Source: JASJHI01 sp965371355 (GTDB lineage Bacteria > Actinomycetota > Acidimicrobiia > Acidimicrobiales > Ilumatobacteraceae). Taken from it: 9,468 nucleotides of DNA. The DNA is taken from positions 1 to 9,468 of the forward strand of contig CBDUYD010000112.1 of assembly GCA_965371355.1 (NCBI GenBank). Reading direction: 5' to 3'. Positions 5,779-9,468 of this stretch are shown piece after piece. The notes below the pieces were generated by a model. It was not told the DNA's origin, did not search any database, and was given only the letters and a program-made list of their open reading frames with translations. Position 1 is the stretch's first letter, and each line of letters opens with the position of its first letter. A program made the position numbers and the translations under genes.

Positions 5779-7956
5779 GTGAGCAACCCCGAAGCAACGA
5801 TTCTCAACGATCGGTACGAGATCCACAAACGTATCGGTCGGGGCGGAATGGCCGACGTGTTCTCGGCGCGCGACCTGCTGCTCGACCGCCAGGTGGCGAT
5901 CAAGGTGTTGTTCCCCGAGTTCGCCACCGACGAGAACTTCGTCGAGCGGTTCCGGCGCGAGGCCCAGGCGGCCGCAAACCTCTCGCATCCCAACGTCGTC
6001 AGCGTCTACGACTGGGGCAAGTACGAGGGCACCTACTTCATCGCGATGGAGGAGGTCCAGGGCCGGACCCTCTCGGACATCTTGAAGGTCAACGGCGCGC
6101 TCACCTCCAAGCAGGCCGCCGAGGTGGCGAGCGAGGTTGCCGCCGCTCTCGAGGTCGCACACGCGGCCGGACTCGCCCACCGTGACATCAAGCCCGGCAA
6201 CATCCTGATCGGCACGAACGGCCAGGTGAAGGTCGCCGACTTCGGAATCGCCCGCGCGATGAACGCCCGCGCCGAGGACAACCTCACCCAGGCCGGTGCC
6301 GTGATGGGTACGGCCACGTACTTCTCGCCCGAGCAGGCCCAAGGGGCCCAACCCGACCCGCGCAGCGACCTCTACTCGCTGGGAATCGTGATGTACGAGA
6401 TGGTCGCGGGCCGGCCACCGTTCACCGGCGAGAACCCTGTCTCGATCGCCTACAAGCAGGTCCATGACGCACCGCAGCCGCTCGTGCAGATCGTCGCCGA
6501 CGTGCCCCGCCCGTTCGAGGCGATCATCGCCAAGCTGCTCGCCAAGGACCCGAAGTACCGTTACCAGACAGCCGGGGAGCTCCGCGACGATCTGCGACGG
6601 TTCCGCAATGGCGAGCCGGTCGGGGCGCTGAGCGCAGCGGCGTCGGCGCAGGGCGTGCAGATGTCTACCGAGACCGGCACGACCGGCGCGGTCGGCGCAG
6701 CCGCCGTCGGTGCAGCAGCCGTCGCGGGAGTTGCCGCCGCTGCGGCCACCACCACGGTCGGTGCAGCCGTCGGCGAAGCGGCCACGACCATCGATCCGCA
6801 GGCGGCCGGGGTGCCCTCGGGCGGCATGATGGAGGCCGGCTACCCGACGGGCGCATCGGCTGAGGCCGCTTACTACGACGCAGGCTCCCGTCGGACGGGC
6901 TGGTATGCGATCGCCGCTTTCCTCGCACTGATCGGTCTGGTAGTCGGCGGCGTGCTCTTGTTCCAGGCGCTGAGCGACCGCTCCGAGAATGGTGAGCCGG
7001 TGCAGTTCACACTCCCCGACTACACCAACATGCCGCTCGACGAGGTCACCGCCGCACTCGACGAGCAGGGTCTGCGCTTCGAGACGATCGCCGAGGAGAA
7101 CGCGCTCGTCCCGACCGATTTCGTGCACCGCACCGATCCGGTCGCCGGAACGCTGATGCTCGAGGATCAGCTGGTGCGCGTCTATTTCAACCCAGATCAG
7201 CAGCTGGTGCCCGTGCCGCAAGTGGTCGGACAATCGGTCGACAATGCGATCAGGCTGCTCGAGGCCGAGGGATTCGAGGTCGGTGACATCACCACGCAGG
7301 TCAGCGACACCGTCGAGGACGGCACGGTGCTCGAGAGCGACCCGGCCGCCGACACGCCGGTGCGCCAGGGCACGACGGTAGACCTCGTCGTCGCCGGCGC
7401 ACCCGACGGTATCCCGGTGCCCGACTCGGTGGTCGGCATCGACGAGCAGTCAGCTCGCCAGCAACTCGAGGCGCCGCCGTACGAGTTCGTCGTCACGACG
7501 GCGCTGCGGTCGAGCGAGACCGTCGCAGCCGGCATCGTTCTCGAGATCTCGCCGGCCGCGGGCACGCTCGTCCCGGTCGGCGGCGATGTGACGATCGTGG
7601 TGTCGAGCGGCGCCGCTCCGATCACGGTGCCGACGGTCATCGCCCAGACAGAGGGTTCGGCGATCAACACCCTCACCGCCGAGGGCCTCGTCCCGTCGGT
7701 CGTCTATCGGAACGTGGCGGCCGGGACCCCCGACGACGGGCGTGTCGTCGAACAGAGCATCGCGCCCGGCACGCCGGTCGCACCGGGTACCCCGATCACG
7801 ATCACGGTCGGACGTTCCCAGCAGGCGGTGACCACCACGGCCGCACCCGCCACCACCGCCGCACCCACCACCACCGCCGCACCCACCACCACCGCCGCAC
7901 CCACCACGACGGCCGCGCCCACCACGACGGCCGCACCGACCACGACGATCCCGTAG
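5779..7956 (+). CDS. pknB: PknB: PASTA-domain Ser/Thr protein kinase
   Basis: A 725-aa transmembrane kinase controlling growth and division. The kinase domain (about 13-280) has glycine loop IGRGGMADV, VAIK with K42, HRDIKPGN with D136, DFG with D154, and activation loop ending GTATYFSPEQ. T170 aligns with M. tuberculosis T171, but the T173 position is A172. An Ala/Gly/Thr-rich juxtamembrane stretch (about 284-370) replaces the usual linker. One membrane helix spans about 375-397. Four PASTA repeats follow at about 407-473, 476-542, 545-612 and 615-682; they are expected to bind muropeptides or lipid II. Residues 683-725 are a TTTAAP-repeat tail. GTG 5779 is chosen from its ribosome binding site; ATG 5773 and GTG 5734 are alternatives. 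A weak TATCGT (5730-5735) in the pbpA-pknB gap might be a -10 element. No pknA precedes it. Confidence 0.95.
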   Translation: MSNPEATILNDRYEIHKRIGRGGMADVFSARDLLLDRQVAIKVLFPEFATDENFVERFRREAQAAANLSHPNVVSVYDWGKYEGTYFIAMEEVQGRTLSDILKVNGALTSKQAAEVASEVAAALEVAHAAGLAHRDIKPGNILIGTNGQVKVADFGIARAMNARAEDNLTQAGAVMGTATYFSPEQAQGAQPDPRSDLYSLGIVMYEMVAGRPPFTGENPVSIAYKQVHDAPQPLVQIVADVPRPFEAIIAKLLAKDPKYRYQTAGELRDDLRRFRNGEPVGALSAAASAQGVQMSTETGTTGAVGAAAVGAAAVAGVAAAAATTTVGAAVGEAATTIDPQAAGVPSGGMMEAGYPTGASAEAAYYDAGSRRTGWYAIAAFLALIGLVVGGVLLFQALSDRSENGEPVQFTLPDYTNMPLDEVTAALDEQGLRFETIAEENALVPTDFVHRTDPVAGTLMLEDQLVRVYFNPDQQLVPVPQVVGQSVDNAIRLLEAEGFEVGDITTQVSDTVEDGTVLESDPAADTPVRQGTTVDLVVAGAPDGIPVPDSVVGIDEQSARQQLEAPPYEFVVTTALRSSETVAAGIVLEISPAAGTLVPVGGDVTIVVSSGAAPITVPTVIAQTEGSAINTLTAEGLVPSVVYRNVAAGTPDDGRVVEQSIAPGTPVAPGTPITITVGRSQQAVTTTAAPATTAAPTTTAAPTTTAAPTTTAAPTTTAAPTTTIP
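7840..7947 (+). repeat. Six-unit 18-bp tandem repeat encoding the PknB C-terminal tail
   Basis: Six consecutive 18-bp units of the form GCC GCA CCC ACC ACC ACC, with third-base changes in the later units (ACG for ACC, GCG for GCA, CCG for the last CCC) and one GCC-for-ACC change in the first. They encode AAPATT followed by five AAPTTT hexapeptides. The three first-half units are nearly identical, which makes the array prone to slippage in steps of six residues while keeping frame. It is coding sequence, not a CRISPR array: there are no spacers. Confidence 0.9.
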
Positions 7957-7997
7957 CCCGCGACGTAGCACCCGGTGCGAGTAGCCCGGTGCTGCAA

Positions 7998-8040
7998 CTC
8001 GTGAGGATCTTGCGCTCTATTTGCGCAACATCCTCACGAG
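7998..8040. terminator. Large hairpin between convergent pknB and pabA, probable bidirectional terminator
   Basis: The left arm CTCGTGAGGATCTTGCGC (7998-8015) pairs with GCGCAACATCCTCACGAG (8023-8040): 17 of 18 positions pair, with one C-C mismatch, around a 7-base loop TCTATTT. It starts 41 bases after the pknB stop and ends 12 bases before the pabA stop, as expected for a shared terminator. No T-tract follows on either strand, so it would be a U-less type, or it may serve as an mRNA 3'-end stabiliser. Just upstream, GCACCCGGTGC (7968-7978) is a small dyad, and CCCGGTGC occurs twice (7971-7978, 7985-7992). Confidence 0.75.
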
Positions 8041-8052
8041 AACGTCATCGGA

Positions 8053-8628
8053 TCAGCACCGGTTGAGGAAGTTGCGCAGGAGGTCGTGACCGTGGCCGGT
8101 GAGGATGCTTTCCGGGTGGAACTGCACACCTTCCACGTCGTGGACGCGGTGGCGGATACCCATCACGACGCCGTCAGCACTCGTCGCGGTGACCTCGAGA
8201 TCGGCGGGGATCGACTCGGGATCGAGGGTCAGCGAGTGGTACCGGGTGGCGGTGAGCGGCGAGGGCAGGCCGGCGAACAGACCGACACCGGAGTGCTCGA
8301 TCGGTGAGGTCTTGCCGTGCATCAGCTCCGGCGCGGCGACCACCTCCGCGCCGTAAGCGTAGCCGATCGCCTGGTGGCCCAGACAGACACCCATCAACGG
8401 GGTGCCCCGCGCGGCGAACGCGGTCACCGCTTCGCAGATGATGCCGCTGCCCTCGGGACGCCCAGGTCCGGGCGACAGCAGGACACCGTCCGGGTCGATC
8501 GCCCCGGCCTCGGCGACGGTGACCTCATCGTTGCGGACCACGATCGGCTCGGCACCGAGCTCTCCGAGATACTGCACGAGGTTGTAGACGAAGCTGTCGT
8601 AGCTGTCGATGACGAGCACGCGGGGCAC
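8053..8628 (-). CDS. pabA: PabA/TrpG: glutamine amidotransferase subunit of aminodeoxychorismate/anthranilate synthase
   Basis: A 191-aa class I glutamine amidotransferase that releases ammonia from glutamine for a chorismate-using partner (PabB or TrpE), in folate or tryptophan synthesis. It opens RVLVIDSYDSFVYNLVQYL, has the oxyanion region LLSPGPGRPEGSG (50-62), the nucleophile C82 in GVCLGHQ, and H171/E173 in VQFHPESIL, completing the triad. MHGKTSPIEHSG and RYHSL are typical of TrpG/PabA. The partner gene is absent, so PabA and TrpG cannot be separated; one subunit often serves both, and the M. tuberculosis neighbour Rv0013 is annotated trpG. GTG 8628 is chosen because it starts at the family N-terminus and has a -10-like CATACT 7 bases upstream (leaderless). 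GTG 8667 would add a 13-residue Ala-rich extension. Length is normal. Confidence 0.93.
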   Translation of the reverse strand: MPRVLVIDSYDSFVYNLVQYLGELGAEPIVVRNDEVTVAEAGAIDPDGVLLSPGPGRPEGSGIICEAVTAFAARGTPLMGVCLGHQAIGYAYGAEVVAAPELMHGKTSPIEHSGVGLFAGLPSPLTATRYHSLTLDPESIPADLEVTATSADGVVMGIRHRVHDVEGVQFHPESILTGHGHDLLRNFLNRC

Positions 8629-8635
8629 GGTGGTG

Positions 8636-8641
8636 AGTATG
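8636..8641 (-). promoter_or_regulatory. Candidate -10 element for a leaderless pabA transcript
   Basis: On the minus strand CATACT ends 7 bases before GTG 8628, so transcription would start at or next to the start codon. No clear -35 box was recognised. No Shine-Dalgarno precedes either possible start, which fits leaderless initiation common in actinobacteria. Inference from spacing only. Confidence 0.35.
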
Positions 8642-8669
8642 GCCGCGGCGGCGGCAGGCCCCTCCACCG

Positions 8670-8704
8670 ATTCGGATGCTCGATCGATTCGGAGGCTCCG
8701 ATCG
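8670..8704. repeat. Imperfect 17/18-bp tandem repeat in the pabA-crgA divergent intergenic region
   Basis: ATTCGGATGCTCGATCG (8670-8686) is followed at once by ATTCGGAGGCTCCGATCG (8687-8704). The copies differ by one substitution and one inserted C. The pair sits 29-42 bases upstream of the candidate pabA -10 element, on the promoter side of both divergent genes, where an operator would be expected. No known regulator site is recognised. The rest of the 8629-8807 interval holds GC-rich sequence, GTCGATCCGAC (8719-8729) and the two -10-like elements. Confidence 0.6.
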
Positions 8705-8792
8705 AGCGGCAGCCACCGTCGATCCGACCGGGTCAGCCGCGGCGGCGGCGAGTGAGGTGGACGCTCGTGGCGCCATCCATCGCGCGATCACC

Positions 8793-8798
8793 TATGCT
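8793..8798 (+). promoter_or_regulatory. Candidate -10 element for crgA
   Basis: TATGCT fits the TANNNT -10 pattern and ends 9 bases before ATG 8808, so the transcript would be leaderless or carry a leader of only a few bases. No -35 box is evident. CTTTCCCCG between it and the start contains no Shine-Dalgarno. Confidence 0.4.
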
Positions 8799-8807
8799 CT
8801 TTCCCCG

Positions 8808-9119
8808 ATGGCACCGCCGAAACGCAAGACGGGTGGTGGGCGGGTCACGCCCAAAGGTGTACGCCCCGAGGACCGACAAGGCGCTAACGCGAACGCGCCT
8901 GTAGCCGACGTGGCCGCGTCGAAGCGCTACACACCCAAACAGGAGCGCCGCCCGCTGATTCCCCCGGCGTGGGTCCCGGTGATAATGCTGGTGTTGCTGA
9001 TCGGCGGTGGCCTCCTGATCATGAGCCGCTACCTCGTCTTCACCGACACCAACCTGCCGACGATGATCGGTCTGGCGATGATCCTCGGTGGTCTCTACGC
9101 GGCGACCAAGTGGCAGTAG
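8808..9119 (+). CDS. crgA: CrgA: small two-helix cell-division membrane protein
   Basis: A 103-aa protein of the CrgA (UPF0233) family, an actinobacterial septation factor that, in mycobacteria, interacts with FtsZ, FtsQ, FtsI and PbpA and helps place peptidoglycan synthases. The N-terminal half (1-54) is basic, hydrophilic and probably cytoplasmic, ending KRYTPKQERRPLIPP. Two membrane helices follow, at about 55-77 and 83-101, joined by the short loop FTDTNLP, and the protein ends ATKWQ; M. tuberculosis CrgA (93 aa) ends in a similar Arg-Trp-His. ATG 8808 gives the expected length; the frame is open further upstream but has no good start and overlaps the promoter region. It sits beyond pabA as Rv0011c does in M. 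tuberculosis, but no gene equivalent to Rv0012 lies between. The divergent arrangement with pabA may share control. Confidence 0.9.
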   Translation: MAPPKRKTGGGRVTPKGVRPEDRQGANANAPVADVAASKRYTPKQERRPLIPPAWVPVIMLVLLIGGGLLIMSRYLVFTDTNLPTMIGLAMILGGLYAATKWQ

Positions 9120-9144
9120 CGCACCAAACCCGCGCCCACCCGAT

Positions 9145-9162
9145 CCGAAATCGCCGAAATCA
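9145..9162. repeat. Two-copy 9-bp tandem repeat 3' of crgA
   Basis: CCGAAATCG (9145-9153) is followed directly by CCGAAATCA (9154-9162). The second copy forms the left edge of the adjacent palindrome. Its short length means it could be chance. Confidence 0.5.
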
Positions 9163-9177
9163 CATCGATGTGGTTTC
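9156..9177. terminator. 22-bp palindrome between convergent crgA and the zinc-ribbon gene
   Basis: The core CACATCGATGTG (9161-9172) is a perfect dyad. It is flanked by GAAAT on the left and GTTTC on the right, so 20 of 22 positions are symmetric; the single asymmetric pair is T/G, which becomes a G-U wobble in RNA. As RNA, a 9-bp stem with a UCGA loop is possible, with U-rich or A-rich edges. Position between two convergent genes favours a bidirectional terminator. A protein-binding operator or a site tied to chromosome replication is the alternative. Confidence 0.5.
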
Positions 9178-9197
9178 ACCCAAGTTCTCCCCAGACC

Positions 9198-9206
9198 TGT
9201 GGACAA
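9198..9206 (-). other. DnaA-box-like 9-mer
   Basis: TGTGGACAA is the reverse complement of TTGTCCACA, the DnaA-box form preferred in high-GC actinobacteria (general consensus TTATCCACA). It lies in the noncoding gap after crgA. The neighbouring gene order is typical of the origin region. A lone box is weak evidence for an origin. Confidence 0.45.
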
Positions 9207-9232
9207 CTCGGAGATCCGGCGCCCGAGCGGCA

Positions 9233-9409
9233 TCAGTCGTAGAGCGGAGCCACCTCGGTCATGTCCTCGAGACAGTGCTTGGGAGGCGGCGGATCGTCGT
9301 CGGGCGCCATCGTCAGCCGTAGTTCGACACCGCACACGTCACAGCGATAGCGCCGGTTCACCTTGCGCATCTCACCCGACGGGAGCGGCTCGGGAGGCAA
9401 CCTGGTCAT
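9233..9409 (-). CDS. Small zinc-ribbon-like protein of unknown function
   Basis: A 58-aa hydrophilic protein. Visible features: RRYRCDVCGVELRL with C23-x-x-C26, an acidic/proline hinge (DDDPPPPKHC) and H45-C46. C23, C26 and C46, perhaps with H45, could bind one zinc in a rubredoxin-knuckle-like fold resembling FmdB-type ribbons. No signal peptide or membrane helix. Its function is not recognised, and no named family is claimed. The start is uncertain: ATG 9409 begins MTRLPPEPLPSGE; ATG 9421 and GTG 9460 are in frame, adding 4 or 17 residues, but the longest reads through a DnaA-box-like site at 9433-9441. No start has a well-spaced Shine-Dalgarno. It converges on crgA across a 113-base gap holding the palindrome and a DnaA-box-like motif. 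Confidence 0.6.
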   Translation of the reverse strand: MTRLPPEPLPSGEMRKVNRRYRCDVCGVELRLTMAPDDDPPPPKHCLEDMTEVAPLYD

Positions 9410-9432
9410 GCTCCGGAGCATGGCGATGCCAC

Positions 9433-9441
9433 TTTTCCACA
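9433..9441 (+). other. DnaA-box-like 9-mer
   Basis: TTTTCCACA matches the DnaA consensus TTATCCACA at eight of nine bases and is followed by GG, as CC precedes the motif at 9198. The two sites face each other 226 bases apart. This one lies upstream of the preferred start of the zinc-ribbon gene. Suggestive only. Confidence 0.4.
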
Positions 9442-9468
9442 GGACGACGCCGAAGAACACGCCGAACA

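Noticed and set aside
5635..7233. A 532-codon open frame on the minus strand
   Set aside because: Antisense to the pbpA end and the pknB kinase and PASTA regions; composition is that of a mirror of pknB codons.
7840..7947. Possible CRISPR or intergenic satellite
   Set aside because: The 18-bp units are contiguous without spacers and lie in frame inside pknB.
7704..7997. Minus-strand frame with Val/Gly/Ala repeats
   Set aside because: It is the complement of the ACC/GCC repeat array encoding the PknB tail, so its repeats are a shadow.
8629..8667. Longer pabA start at GTG 8667
   Set aside because: It would add MEGPAAAAAILTT, atypical for the family, without a Shine-Dalgarno. GTG 8628 fits the family N-terminus and a leaderless -10 element. 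It remains possible.

Overview
The window is high-GC DNA from an actinobacterium. It holds the conserved cell-growth and Ser/Thr-kinase signalling cluster that lies near the chromosome origin in this phylum. The order fhaA-fhaB-pstP-rodA-pbpA-pknB, with pabA/trpG and crgA beyond it, matches Mycobacterium tuberculosis Rv0020c to Rv0011c. Two differences stand out: there is no pknA between pbpA and pknB, and FhaA is very short. Threonine/alanine/proline tails on exported proteins and the small zinc-ribbon protein at the right edge suggest an early-branching lineage such as Acidimicrobiia. That placement is an inference, not something the sequence proves.

Layout: a tRNA-Leu(CAG) gene on the minus strand (3-86) diverges from a six-gene plus-strand run (157-7956). 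The run encodes FhaA (membrane-recruited FHA adaptor), FhaB (membrane-anchored FHA protein), PstP (PP2C phosphatase), RodA (SEDS glycosyltransferase), PbpA (class B transpeptidase) and PknB (PASTA kinase). fhaA/fhaB are 4 bases apart. pstP/rodA overlap in ATGA and rodA/pbpA in GTGA. Gaps of about 60 bases precede pstP and pknB. After pknB, an 18-base-arm hairpin (7998-8040) separates it from the convergent minus-strand pabA/trpG glutamine amidotransferase. pabA and plus-strand crgA diverge from a 179-base intergenic region with two opposed -10-like elements and a tandem repeat. crgA then converges on a small minus-strand zinc-ribbon gene, with a 22-base palindrome between them. DnaA-box-like 9-mers lie at 9198 and 9433.

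How the genes fit together (family knowledge): PknB senses muropeptides or lipid II through extracellular PASTA domains and phosphorylates cytoplasmic targets. PstP reverses this. FHA proteins read phosphothreonines and link the signal to peptidoglycan precursor flux and division. RodA polymerises glycan strands and PbpA cross-links them. CrgA helps place PbpA/FtsI and other divisome proteins.

No mobile element, CRISPR array or wholly new system is visible. The interest lies in lineage-specific changes: a single-threonine PknB activation loop, Thr-rich tails on PstP, PbpA and PknB, a compact FhaA, and several unexplained intergenic dyads and repeats.
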